IMG/VR virus record: IMGVR_UViG_3300031673_000282 | Span: 1-33,325 of that record | Direction: 5' to 3' (one strand) | DNA length: 33,325 nucleotides | Source of the DNA: a virus | Position numbers and translations under genes: made by a program | Notes under the pieces: generated by a model | The model's database searches: none | Seen by the model: the letters and a program-made list of their open reading frames with translations, nothing else | Told to the model about the DNA's origin: nothing | Part shown: positions 22,208-29,268 of the stretch, piece after piece | Position numbering within the stretch: the stretch's first letter is position 1 | How the letters are laid out: each line of letters starts with the position of its first letter

Positions 22208-22236
22208 TTGGCTGGTTCTGCTCAAAAATCAGCCAC
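22208..22236. other. Hairpin between pentamer arrays
   Basis: TTGGCTG / CAGCCA: TGGCTG (22209-22214) pairs with CAGCCA (22230-22235). It separates arrays 2 and 3; no T run. Confidence 0.4.
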
Positions 22237-22243
22237 CAGTAAC

Positions 22244-22307
22244 CATGGCCAGGCATGTCTTTGCACGGCGAGGCGATGTCAGGCATGGTAAGGAATGGCA
22301 TGGCGAA
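22244..22307 (+). repeat. NNGGC pentamer array 3
   Basis: ATGGC, CAGGC, ATGTC, (TTTGC), ACGGC, GAGGC, (GATGTC), AGGC, ATGGT, AAGGA, ATGGC, ATGGC. More degenerate than array 1. Confidence 0.65.
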
Positions 22308-22336
22308 GTAAATAAATACAGGGGAGGTGAAAACCA

Positions 22337-22456
22337 TTGAAAAAGCAACGCAAGTGCCGTATCTGCGGTCAGCCGTCAGGCAAGCGGCAAATGTGTCCAA
22401 GCTGCGAAACCAAAGTCAACGAGCAGCTGGCGGTAGAGTTAAGGAGGGTGGTTTGA
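22337..22456 (+). CDS. Small zinc-ribbon protein
   Basis: 39 residues from TTG 22337 after GGGGAGGTGA. Two CxxC pairs (C7-R-I-C10 and C20-P-S-C23) form a zinc ribbon with basic residues around it (MKKQRKCRIC). It is probably a nucleic-acid- or protein-binding adaptor. The stop overlaps the ATG/GTG of the next small gene. Too short to assign. Confidence 0.55.
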   Translation: MKKQRKCRICGQPSGKRQMCPSCETKVNEQLAVELRRVV

Positions 22457-22457
22457 T

Positions 22458-22640
22458 GTGGCTACGGCTAATACTCCGGTTAGCACACCGGAGAGGTACC
22501 GCAGAAAAGCTCCTGCTGGCCGGCGGGTGTATACGATAGCTGGTCGACGGTGGCGGTGGAACTATCACAACTGCAAGCCGATAGCGGCAGCGGGGTTGGC
22601 GTTTTGGGCTTGGGTATGGTTTATGGTTGGGTGTGGGTAG
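22458..22640 (+). CDS. Small membrane protein
   Basis: 60 residues from GTG 22458, nine bases after AAGGAGGG. Basic N-terminal half (ERYRRKAPAGRRVYTIAGRRWRW) and one hydrophobic segment at the end (IAAAGLAFWAWVWFMVG). It could be an inner-membrane early protein. Position between two other small early genes; function unknown. Confidence 0.5.
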   Translation: MATANTPVSTPERYRRKAPAGRRVYTIAGRRWRWNYHNCKPIAAAGLAFWAWVWFMVGCG

Positions 22641-22645
22641 GGGAG

Positions 22646-22969
22646 GTGATTAAAACGGACAAAAAACTATTCCGTCTTAATGGGGATGGGGTTGCAGAAT
22701 GGATTGTGGCCACAGACAAAAGAAAGGCACTTGAATTTGCAGCTGGCGTATGGGGTATTGATACGGTTTTAGATCATTTTCGGGAACATTTAAAGCATAA
22801 CCAAGACAGCAATCCGGGAGAATTTATTGATTATTTTGTTAAAGAAGAACCTGCAGATAAAGCTTTTACGCTACACCGAGAGCACAATGGTCCCATAACT
22901 AAGACCACTAAAGAGCACCTGGACGGCATAAGCGAGGTGCCAAGCTATTTTGCCTGTGAAAATTGGTAA
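22646..22969 (+). CDS. Hypothetical early protein
   Basis: 107 residues; GTG 22646 is proposed with AGGGG just upstream, but the start is uncertain. Opens IKTDKKLFRLNGDGVAEWIVATDKRKALEFAAGVWGID, a KALEFA pattern common in small phage proteins related to dGTPase-inhibitor/Gp1.2-like or DUF-type families (not assigned). It ends before a small hairpin. Confidence 0.55.
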   Translation: MIKTDKKLFRLNGDGVAEWIVATDKRKALEFAAGVWGIDTVLDHFREHLKHNQDSNPGEFIDYFVKEEPADKAFTLHREHNGPITKTTKEHLDGISEVPSYFACENW

Positions 22970-22975
22970 AAAAAT

Positions 22976-22993
22976 AACGCCCTAAGGCGTTTT
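22976..22993 (+). terminator. Short terminator-like hairpin
   Basis: AACGCC (22976-22981), loop CTAA, GGCGTT (22986-22991), then TT. Short T run, so probably a weak terminator or stability hairpin. Confidence 0.55.
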
Positions 22994-23050
22994 ACAAAAT
23001 CTCAAACTAATTTTATCACGCCGGCTGACGGTCGGCAACAGAGGTCAATA

Positions 23051-23236
23051 ATGTACTTTTATCCGAAAGTCATGGACGAACTTAAAATAGGCGACATAGT
23101 GGAGCACCGTGATCTCCCCGGCATCGCTCTTGCGATTGTTGAAGGCCCGCTGGAAGGCATCAGGGGGGCGCGGTGGATAGTCCAGACGCCGGAAGGTAAG
23201 CGGGAAACGGCGCTGGAGGAAAATTTGATTCGATAA
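23051..23236 (+). CDS. Small SH3/KOW-like hypothetical protein
   Basis: 61 residues from ATG 23051 with a GAGG ribosome site. KIGDIVEHRDLPGIALAIVEGPLEGIRGARWIVQTPEG looks like a beta-barrel (KOW/SH3-type) small domain. Function unknown; the tRNA-like element follows within ten bases. Confidence 0.6.
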   Translation: MYFYPKVMDELKIGDIVEHRDLPGIALAIVEGPLEGIRGARWIVQTPEGKRETALEENLIR

Positions 23237-23242
23237 TATTTG

Positions 23243-23351
23243 GGGCGGTGGCGGAATAGGTAGACGCAATCCTGGACGGGCGGTGGACGGCGATAAAAGA
23301 AGCCGGTACGAAAGGATGCCAAACTGCATGGTGCAAATCCATGCCCGCCCA
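23243..23351 (+). tRNA. tRNA-like element 1 (non-canonical)
   Basis: The 5' part GGGCGGTGGCGGAATAGG and TAGACGC are a tRNA-Leu-type acceptor/D-arm. The 3' part has a T-arm CATGG-TGCAAAT-CCATG (23327-23343) and an acceptor strand CCCGCCC (23344-23350) pairing with 23243-23249 except at the last pair. The central arm ATCCT (23269-23273) / AGGAT (23313-23317) encloses a 39-base loop with its own CGGC/GCCG stem, so no standard anticodon loop exists. It is 109 bases long with no encoded CCA. The sequence and 3' flank resemble element 2 at 32447. Probably a degenerate or repurposed tRNA. Confidence 0.45.
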
Positions 23352-23380
23352 ATAAATTTTATATTTGGAGGTTATAATAA

Positions 23381-23551
23381 ATGCCTTTACCGATTGAAGC
23401 AGTTAAAACTTTTCCGCGCATATCAAAGCGCAGAATCTGGCTAGGTTGGTGGAAACATCAGCGGGACAAAATTCCCGGGGCAACAAGGGCGGAGAAACGC
23501 CAAAACTGGCGCGCCATATGGGGTAAGCTGGCAACACCTAACAAGGCTTAA
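23381..23551 (+). CDS. Small basic hypothetical protein
   Basis: 56 residues, ATG 23381 behind TGGAGG. Rich in R, K and W (FPRISKRRIWLGWWKHQRDK; QNWRAIWGKL), so probably nucleic-acid-binding. Nothing recognised. It directly follows the tRNA-like element. Confidence 0.5.
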   Translation: MPLPIEAVKTFPRISKRRIWLGWWKHQRDKIPGATRAEKRQNWRAIWGKLATPNKA

Positions 23552-23675
23552 ATAGTGCAGAGGCGGCGCGGGATGACTGGTTAATTTAGCCCGTGACGAA
23601 CGGGAGATGCCGAGACTGGCTGACGAACTGTAGGCGGTTCCCCAACCCTGCAACAAATTTATAGGAGGTACACCA
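23552..23675. other. Non-coding spacer with hairpin
   Basis: No gene seen. It contains CCCGT (23599-23603) / ACGGG (23609-23613) and further GC-rich segments. A small structured RNA is possible but unsupported. Confidence 0.35.
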
Positions 23676-24011
23676 ATGAAAGAAAAAGTGGCAAAGGCCA
23701 TCAAGGATAGGGCCAAGGCTAAGGTTAACGATGCCGCAAATGAGATGAGAAAAGCTGTAAATAGATTCCATGAGCAGTTTGGTATCCACCACAGTCAAAC
23801 GCTAGAAAACAGAGAAACAGTCGTCGCAAACCTGCGGTCATTGGCTGACTCTATAGAGGGCAAAGGGGCATGGATTATCCCCAAGAGTGTTTGGAAAAAC
23901 GCAGAAATTAAAGCATACGACGAATTTATGAACCAGTTTGATGCTCTGACGCGGTTTGTTAATCAGAACATATCCTGCCCTGACGGTGACTGCATCAGAC
24001 CAGAGGAATAG
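23676..24011 (+). CDS. Hypothetical protein, helical
   Basis: 111 residues, ATG after AGGAGGTACACC. N-terminal basic helix (KEKVAKAIKDRAKAKVNDAANEMRKAVNRF), then acidic/aromatic part, ending ISCPDGDCIRPEE. Its C-terminal C-x4-C may bind metal. It is in the operon before the SbcC-like ATPase. No family recognised. Confidence 0.55.
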   Translation: MKEKVAKAIKDRAKAKVNDAANEMRKAVNRFHEQFGIHHSQTLENRETVVANLRSLADSIEGKGAWIIPKSVWKNAEIKAYDEFMNQFDALTRFVNQNISCPDGDCIRPEE

Positions 24012-24019
24012 GAGGTACC

Positions 24020-24160
24020 ATGCGATACATCGTTTTGCGATGCGACCTATGCGGACGCGAAATCTATACCGGTGAGTTTTACCGGTTCTACAATGGCAAA
24101 AACTACTGCGGCGACAGGTGCGTCTGTGAAAGCATCGGCGCCGAGGAAAGGAAGGCTTAA
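24020..24160 (+). CDS. Small zinc-ribbon protein
   Basis: 46 residues, ATG 24020 after AGGAGGTACC. C8-x-x-C11 (RCDLCG) and C30-x3-C34 with C36 form a zinc-ribbon-like motif. The stop abuts the ATG of the ATPase gene. Possible adaptor of the recombination complex. Confidence 0.6.
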   Translation: MRYIVLRCDLCGREIYTGEFYRFYNGKNYCGDRCVCESIGAEERKA

Positions 24161-25798
24161 ATGCACATTAAAAAGATAGAGGTCAAAAACTGGATCGGGC
24201 TAACGGAGCTCGCCATTGACCCGGGTAAGATAAATTTTATCACCGGCAGGAAGGGTTCAGGCAAAACCAGCCTTATTGAATCCCTGGACAAAGCGTTCAC
24301 CAACAAGAACCGTCGGGCCGAAGTTGTCCGCCATGGCGAGGAAGAAGCCACGATTTTCATTCAAACTGATACCGGTCTGGAAGTTGAGCGCAGGGTCAGG
24401 GACAACGAAAAAAGCAACTATCTTAAAATCCGCAAACCTGGTGAATCCGTCCCTCAGACCGAAGCGTTCCTTCGCCGGTTAATCAACGGAGAAATATTCC
24501 GCCCGCTGGAGTTCATTAAGAAAAAGCCGGAAGATCAAGCGAAAATCATTTTAAACATGCTGGAGATCCCCTGGACAATGGAAAATATTCGCGATTGGTT
24601 CGGGGAGATTCCAGGAGTCAATTTTGAAGCGCACATCCTGCAGGTCCTGAAGCAAATTGAGCAGCTTTATTACACCCAGCGCGAGGTCATCAACCGGGAG
24701 GTTAACGTCCTAAAGGCTCAGGTCAAAGGCATTAGAGACGAACTGCCGCCCAACTACGACGGCGATCACTGGCGGGAACAAAAGGTGGCCGAGTATTACG
24801 GCAAGGTGGCCGAGGCTGAGGAAGTCAATAAAAAGATCGCTGTAGCCCAAAACCTGATTGAAAATTTAGAAAGTATAATCTCCGCAATCAAATATAACGC
24901 TGAATCGGACAAGCAGAGCAAGAAAAACCACTTCGAGCGGCAGCGGGCCGACATCAGGGAGTTTAAGCAGTTCCTGGCCCATAAGATCGAAGCCAACCAG
25001 GATAAAGTCAAGCAGGTTGACGACCACATCAGGCAGGCGGATGAAACCATTGACTTGGAGTTGAAGCAAAAAATACAGGCACTTAGAGAAGAATACTCGC
25101 TGAAAAAAGAGCAGTCCAAGCGCAACATTCAAACCGAGGCGGACGCCTTGATCCTTCAAAATTCAGAGTATCAAAATTCCATCGCTGCCAAAGAGCAGGA
25201 ACTGGTTAATATTGACCAGCTGGAAGAACAGTCACTTGTCTCCATCGACGAAAAGGTATTGGAAAAGATCGAAACAGAGAACGCCCGGGTCGGCAATGCC
25301 AAAACCATTCTGGAGCAGCACAAGGAGATCGACGTGGAGCCCCTGCGCAAGGAGGCCAACGAGGTTGCCGACATGCAGAGCTACCTCAGAGACTACGACC
25401 GCATGAGTTACATTATCAACACCAAGATAGCACCCAAAGAGGAACAGAGCAAGGTACTGACGGCCAGGATCAACAAGGCCCGTGAACTTCCAATGGAACT
25501 ACTTAAAATCGCGGCTGTGCCCATCCCTGGGATTACCGTTGACGGTGACGGCATGATCCGTATAGGTCAGACGCTGCTTAGTGGGTTGTCTGAAGGCGAA
25601 CAGTTGGAACTTGCTTTTAGGGTGGCAAAGGCACAGGCTGGAGAGCTAAAAGTTATTTGCATTGACGGTATAAATAAGATCAACGAGGCTGATCGCAAGT
25701 GGCTGGAACAGGAAATGGAAACCGATGATTTGCAATATTTCTGCCTGAATACCTGCGATGGAGACCTAAACATTGAGATCAAGGAGGAAACAGCGTGA
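24161..25798 (+). CDS. SbcC/RecF-like AAA ATPase
   Basis: 545 residues. N-terminal half of a split ATPase: MHIKKIEVKNWIGLTELAI and Walker A GRKGSGKTS (29-37). A long coiled coil (~190-430) is interrupted near its middle. Signature motif SEGEQLELAFRVAKA and a Walker-B-like region LKVICIDGINKI complete the head. This is the SbcC/Gp46 layout (SMC-like), but no nuclease (SbcD/Gp47) gene is adjacent; a RecT and an exonuclease follow instead. The start overlaps the previous stop. It probably acts at DNA ends in recombination-dependent replication. Confidence 0.88.
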   Translation: MHIKKIEVKNWIGLTELAIDPGKINFITGRKGSGKTSLIESLDKAFTNKNRRAEVVRHGEEEATIFIQTDTGLEVERRVRDNEKSNYLKIRKPGESVPQTEAFLRRLINGEIFRPLEFIKKKPEDQAKIILNMLEIPWTMENIRDWFGEIPGVNFEAHILQVLKQIEQLYYTQREVINREVNVLKAQVKGIRDELPPNYDGDHWREQKVAEYYGKVAEAEEVNKKIAVAQNLIENLESIISAIKYNAESDKQSKKNHFERQRADIREFKQFLAHKIEANQDKVKQVDDHIRQADETIDLELKQKIQALREEYSLKKEQSKRNIQTEADALILQNSEYQNSIAAKEQELVNIDQLEEQSLVSIDEKVLEKIETENARVGNAKTILEQHKEIDVEPLRKEANEVADMQSYLRDYDRMSYIINTKIAPKEEQSKVLTARINKARELPMELLKIAAVPIPGITVDGDGMIRIGQTLLSGLSEGEQLELAFRVAKAQAGELKVICIDGINKINEADRKWLEQEMETDDLQYFCLNTCDGDLNIEIKEETA

Positions 25799-26667
25799 GC
25801 ACAGATTTAGCACCGAGCGGACAATTTAAAACCGTTGCCCATTTTCTCAACTCTGATAGTACCAAGAAGTACCTTGAAAGCATGCTCAAAGAGCGCACCG
25901 GGCAGTTTGTAACCAGTCTGGTATCTCTGTCAAATATAACCCCGGGGCTGGCCAAGTGTGACCCCAAAACACTGCTGTATTGTGGACTAAAGGCTGCCAG
26001 CATGAACCTGCCGCTGGATAATAATTTAGGTTTTGCCTATGCCATACCATATAAAAGAAAGGTTATGGTTGACGGAAAACCGGTGGAGATTATCGAAGCA
26101 CAATTCCAGGCTGGGTACAGGGCATTTATTCAGTTGGCCCAGAGGACCAGTCAGTATAAGCGAATTAACGTAATTGACATTCGTGCCGGGGAACTGGTTA
26201 ATTGGGACCCCTTCACCGAGGAACTGGAGCTTTGTTTAATTGAGGACATCGAAAAGCGGGACAAGCAAGCTATTATCGGTTACGCCGGCATGTTCGAGCT
26301 TTTAAACGGATACCGGAAAGTATCGTATTGGACCAGGGAAAAAGTTTTAAAACATGCCAAGCGGTTTTCCAAAACATTCGGCAAGGGTCCTTGGCAGACA
26401 GATTTTGACGCTATGGCCAAAAAGACTGTCATTAAGGATTTACTTAGTAAATGGGGTCCGCTGTCAACGGAAATGCAGGAAGCTGTGAAATTTGATCAAT
26501 CAGTTATTAAGAAAGATGATGAGAGCGGCGAGGAAATACCGGAATACATCGACGCCCAGTATGAAGCAGCGGAGGGCGAAAGCGATGCGGACGATAAGCT
26601 GCAGGACGAATTTAAGCAGTACCAAGACCAAAAGGTCGGCCAGGAGGACAAAGATGCAGCTAAATAA
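25795..26667 (+). CDS. recT: RecT-type single-strand annealing protein
   Basis: 290 residues from GTG 25795, with AAGGAGG upstream and overlapping the ATPase stop. RecT family motifs: LAKCDPKTLLYCGLKAASMNLPLDNNLGFAYAIPY (an expanded version of the conserved N-terminal block), then EAQFQAGYRAFIQLAQRTSQYKRI and DFDAMAKKTVIKDLL. It anneals complementary single strands made by the exonuclease. The C-terminal tail is very acidic (EGESDADDKLQDEFKQYQDQK), as in RecT relatives. The overlapping exonuclease gene completes a RecE/RecT-like pair. Confidence 0.92.
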   Translation: MSTDLAPSGQFKTVAHFLNSDSTKKYLESMLKERTGQFVTSLVSLSNITPGLAKCDPKTLLYCGLKAASMNLPLDNNLGFAYAIPYKRKVMVDGKPVEIIEAQFQAGYRAFIQLAQRTSQYKRINVIDIRAGELVNWDPFTEELELCLIEDIEKRDKQAIIGYAGMFELLNGYRKVSYWTREKVLKHAKRFSKTFGKGPWQTDFDAMAKKTVIKDLLSKWGPLSTEMQEAVKFDQSVIKKDDESGEEIPEYIDAQYEAAEGESDADDKLQDEFKQYQDQKVGQEDKDAAK

Positions 26668-27448
26668 AGCAACTTATCACTCTCTTGCTGCAAACCGTTC
26701 CTATATGAGTCGGTCCCAATACCAAAATTTCCTTTCCTGTGAAGCTGCAGCAATGGCGAAACTATCAGGCGCGTGGGTGGAAGAACCATCCACCGCCCTG
26801 CTGGTCGGGAGTTACGTCCACAGCTGGAACGACCAAAGTAGGCGCGAGTTTATTGCTGAGCACCCGGAAATGTTTACAAAGAAAGGTGAGCTAAAAGCTG
26901 ACTTTAAGTTGGCTGATCAAATGATTGCCACCTTAGAGAAAGACCCATTCGCAATGTTCATGCTCTCAGGTCAAAAAGAGGTCGTATTTACGGCTGAATT
27001 CGCCGGGGCCTTATGGAGAGTTATGGCTGACGTTTATAACCCAGAGCGCGGCCGCATGGTTGACCTAAAGACCACCAAAAGCATCAGGGAGTTGCATTGG
27101 AGCGACGAGCACCGGGCCAAGGTGAGTTTCATCGAGCAGTATGGATACATGACCCAAGCCGCGCTTTACTCCGAGATTGAGCGAATAGCCAACGGTAGAC
27201 CGGAAGGTGATTGGCTGGACTTCTACGCGGTGGCGGTGAGCAAGGAGAGCGTTCCGGACAAGGAAGTTATCTATATGGGCGATCCAGAGCGATTCCAGCA
27301 GGAACTTGAAAGCATTAAACTGCACATGCCAAGGATTATTATGGTCAAGGAAGGTAAAGTAGAGCCCATCAGGTGTGAAAGGTGCGATTTTTGTAAGTCC
27401 ACTAAGCAACTTACGGGGGCAATCCATTATAGCTCATTAAGTGCATAA
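26654..27448 (+). CDS. RecE/Cas4-like exonuclease (PD-(D/E)XK)
   Basis: ATG 26654 fits CAGGAGG six bases upstream, overlapping recT. 264 residues. Motifs: VGSYVHSW (H56), ADVYN (D126), MVDLKTT (D137, K139) and EQYGYMTQ are the PD-(D/E)XK exonuclease core of the phage-type DUF3799/PDDEXK family. A C-terminal RCERCDFCK (C241, C244, C247) could hold an iron-sulfur cluster with another cysteine. It resects double-strand ends to feed RecT. Confidence 0.88.
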   Translation: MQLNKATYHSLAANRSYMSRSQYQNFLSCEAAAMAKLSGAWVEEPSTALLVGSYVHSWNDQSRREFIAEHPEMFTKKGELKADFKLADQMIATLEKDPFAMFMLSGQKEVVFTAEFAGALWRVMADVYNPERGRMVDLKTTKSIRELHWSDEHRAKVSFIEQYGYMTQAALYSEIERIANGRPEGDWLDFYAVAVSKESVPDKEVIYMGDPERFQQELESIKLHMPRIIMVKEGKVEPIRCERCDFCKSTKQLTGAIHYSSLSA

Positions 27449-27476
27449 TCTGAATAAATATACAGGAGGTACCACA

Positions 27477-27719
27477 ATGATTCAACTTGGTCAAAAGGCA
27501 CGCGACAAGGTTACCGGTTTTGAGGGGATTCTTGTCGGCAGGGTACAATATTTATTTGGCTGCAACCAATACAGCATATCTCCTCCGGCTAAAGACGGTA
27601 AGGTTAACGATTCACAGTGGTTCGACGAGGGACGTGTTGAGGTTATTGGACCAGGCATTGCACCGGAAGCGGTCCAGGTTGAAAAGCCAGGCGGACCAAA
27701 CAGGGACTGCCCTAAGTAA
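27477..27719 (+). CDS. Conserved small phage protein (LG.K.KDKVTGF type)
   Basis: 80 residues, ATG 27477 after GGAGGTACC. LGQKARDKVTGFEGILVGRVQYLFGCNQYSISPPAKDGK and DSQWFDEGRVEVI match a small beta-rich protein frequently found in Firmicutes phage early regions; function unknown. The C-terminal ~20 residues are proline/glycine-rich. A terminator-like hairpin follows. Confidence 0.75.
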   Translation: MIQLGQKARDKVTGFEGILVGRVQYLFGCNQYSISPPAKDGKVNDSQWFDEGRVEVIGPGIAPEAVQVEKPGGPNRDCPK

Positions 27720-27741
27720 ATATCTACACAACCACTAGCCC

Positions 27742-27778
27742 GGCTGGCGCCTAACCAGCCACGGTTATTTTTTTAATC
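27742..27778 (+). terminator. Terminator-like hairpin
   Basis: GGCTGG (27742-27747) / CCAGCC (27755-27760), flanked by CCG/CGG, then ACGGTTATTTTTTTAA. It could terminate the recombination transcript, but many genes continue downstream. Confidence 0.65.
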
Positions 27779-27830
27779 CAAAATGGTGGAAAGTATCCCC
27801 AATTATGAGTATGTTGGGAGGTTTGATGAT

Positions 27831-28187
27831 ATGCCAAGAGATTTAAAGCGGGACTTAGAGATGTGCAAAGCGGTAACACCTGGCCCTTTTGAGGCTGTTT
27901 ACAATGACTCCGCATCTTTTGCGGTAGTGAGTAGTGAAAGTGGCGGCATTGCTTTATGCACCGGATCTAACAGGGCAGTTAACGCCAATTTTGTATCCGA
28001 AGCCCGCACAGGTTGGCCCGAAGCGATACAACGGGCAATGGCGGCAGAGGCAGAAGTGGAGAAGTTGCGGGCGGAAATGCACAAGATGCGGGAAACTGAG
28101 GATATTAGAATGCGCTGTTTATTGGCGCTATATTGCGGCAACTGCGAAACCGTAAAAGGGATACTTGGTAGCGGTGAAACACCATGA
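27831..28187 (+). CDS. Ead/Ea22-like hypothetical protein
   Basis: ATG 27831 is supported by GGGAGG nine bases upstream; ATG 27783 lacks one. 118 residues. VTPGPFEAVYN and NANFVSEARTGWPEAIQRAM form the Ead/Ea22-type pattern (beta stretch, then ARTGWP helix), followed by a coiled coil (AAEAEVEKLRAEMHKMRE). The last residues contain CGNCETVKG. Function unknown in the family; early lambdoid and Gram-positive phages carry similar genes. Confidence 0.65.
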   Translation: MPRDLKRDLEMCKAVTPGPFEAVYNDSASFAVVSSESGGIALCTGSNRAVNANFVSEARTGWPEAIQRAMAAEAEVEKLRAEMHKMRETEDIRMRCLLALYCGNCETVKGILGSGETP

Positions 28188-28336
28188 CCTGCACCCGCTG
28201 CGGGAAATACTGCCCGCTAACTGTTTTCGATAAAAACGGCGAGTGCTGTAAGTGTGTTGGTACAGCATGGTATTGCCCAAACTGCGCCAAGCGGAAGCAG
28301 TGCAAGTGTGGGTACGAGGTGCCTAAAGATGAATGA
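28184..28336 (+). CDS. Cysteine-rich zinc-binding micro-protein
   Basis: 50 residues with ten cysteines in pairs (C3/C6, C10, C21/C22/C24, C31/C34, C40/C42). ATGA overlap with the previous stop. A double zinc-knuckle or FYVE/RING-like fold is possible (CGKYCPLTVFDKNGECCKC; WYCPNCAKRKQCKCG). Probably binds nucleic acid or protein partners. Confidence 0.65.
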   Translation: MTCTRCGKYCPLTVFDKNGECCKCVGTAWYCPNCAKRKQCKCGYEVPKDE

Positions 28337-28460
28337 GGGATACTGGGCGCTACTGCTCTGCATCCTGACTGAACTTAGGGCGGAGCAGGCGATTTTGTAT
28401 ATGGAAACCGGGAAAATGCTTAAAAAGCGGGGGAGAAAATACGAGGGGGCGGGAGCGTGA
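28329..28460 (+). CDS. Very small hypothetical protein
   Basis: 43 residues, ATG overlapping the previous end by eight bases and ending at the next GTG. Short helix YWALLLCILTELRAEQAILYME with a basic tail KKRGRKYEG. Operon position supports translation; function unknown. Confidence 0.5.
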   Translation: MNEGYWALLLCILTELRAEQAILYMETGKMLKKRGRKYEGAGA

Positions 28461-29107
28461 AAACCTCGGAGAAACCAATACTTTTTTCGACCGAAATGGT
28501 TCGTGCAATTTTGGAAGATAGAAAGACAAAAACAAGAAGAGTGGTTAAGCCACAACCTGATCATAGACACCGTGAGATAGAATTTGAAAATGGCATATTA
28601 AAAGAGTATTCGCGCATTAGTGGTTGTTGGAATGTTGCTAGGGAAACTAAGTGCCCATACGGTGAACCAGGGACGATTCTTTGGGTGAGGGAAACGTGGG
28701 CAGACCTCAGAGGCATGGGGTTTGGAAATAATCCTGAAACTGACAAGCCATGGAACTTCGCATTTAAAGCAGATATTAAACCTGGGAGTGATAGCGATAG
28801 GGCGCGGATTGACTACGGCGTTAAATGGCGACCCTCAATCCATATGCCCCGCGTTGCGGCAAGGCTGTTTTTAAAGGTGAAAAGCGTCAGGGTGGAACGG
28901 TTGCAGGATTTAAGCGAGGCTGATGCACTGGCAGAAGGGGTTAAGGCATATGGTCCAAACAATTGTAGTGGAACTTCGGCACGAATAGCCTTCGCGGAAT
29001 TATGGGACAGCCTAAATGAAAAGCGCGGCTTTGGATGGGAAGTTAACTATTGGGTTTGGATTGTGGAATTTGAAAGATTAGCTGATTACGAGGGGGCGGT
29101 ATCGTGA
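28457..29107 (+). CDS. ASCH/PUA-like phage protein
   Basis: 216 residues from GTG 28457. KPILFSTEMVRAILEDRKTKTRRVVKPQP at the start and MPRVAARLFLKVKSVRVERLQDLSEADALAEGV in the middle are the pattern of phage ASCH/PUA-like proteins, whose domain usually binds RNA. WVRETWADL and YGVKWRPSIHMP are typical family signatures (PYG...WVRETW). It may modulate host translation; no experiment is known to me. Overlaps neighbours at both ends. Confidence 0.75.
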   Translation: MKTSEKPILFSTEMVRAILEDRKTKTRRVVKPQPDHRHREIEFENGILKEYSRISGCWNVARETKCPYGEPGTILWVRETWADLRGMGFGNNPETDKPWNFAFKADIKPGSDSDRARIDYGVKWRPSIHMPRVAARLFLKVKSVRVERLQDLSEADALAEGVKAYGPNNCSGTSARIAFAELWDSLNEKRGFGWEVNYWVWIVEFERLADYEGAVS

Positions 29108-29268
29108 GAGGTAAACGACTCCAAAAGTGGATGAAAGAGCTGCTGGAAGCAAAGAAACTTAATCCTGAAAACTGGCTCTATATCCGCAATCTGCCCGGGG
29201 AACTGCATCTGCAGCATCGGTTGAGCGGAAAGCAGCGAGTATTGCGGTATGGGGGGAGGGTTGGTTAA
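29104..29268 (+). CDS. DUF6906-like small protein
   Basis: 54 residues from GTG 29104. KRLQKWMKELLEAKKLNPENWLYIRNLPGELHLQHRLSGKQRVL is the DUF6906 pattern (a helix, then the LNPENWL segment and a beta hairpin). The start overlaps the previous gene and the stop overlaps the next ATG. Function unknown. Confidence 0.65.
   Translation: MRGKRLQKWMKELLEAKKLNPENWLYIRNLPGELHLQHRLSGKQRVLRYGGRVG

Noticed and set aside
21342-22307. CRISPR array
   Set aside because: Units are five bases with no spacers of 25-40 bases and no cas genes nearby.
21231-22400. Minus-strand frames full of Pro/Ala/Cys/Leu repeats over the pentamer arrays
   Set aside because: They arise from the reverse complement of the NNGGC units; a five-base period yields open frames with such bias in all frames and no ribosome sites are seen.
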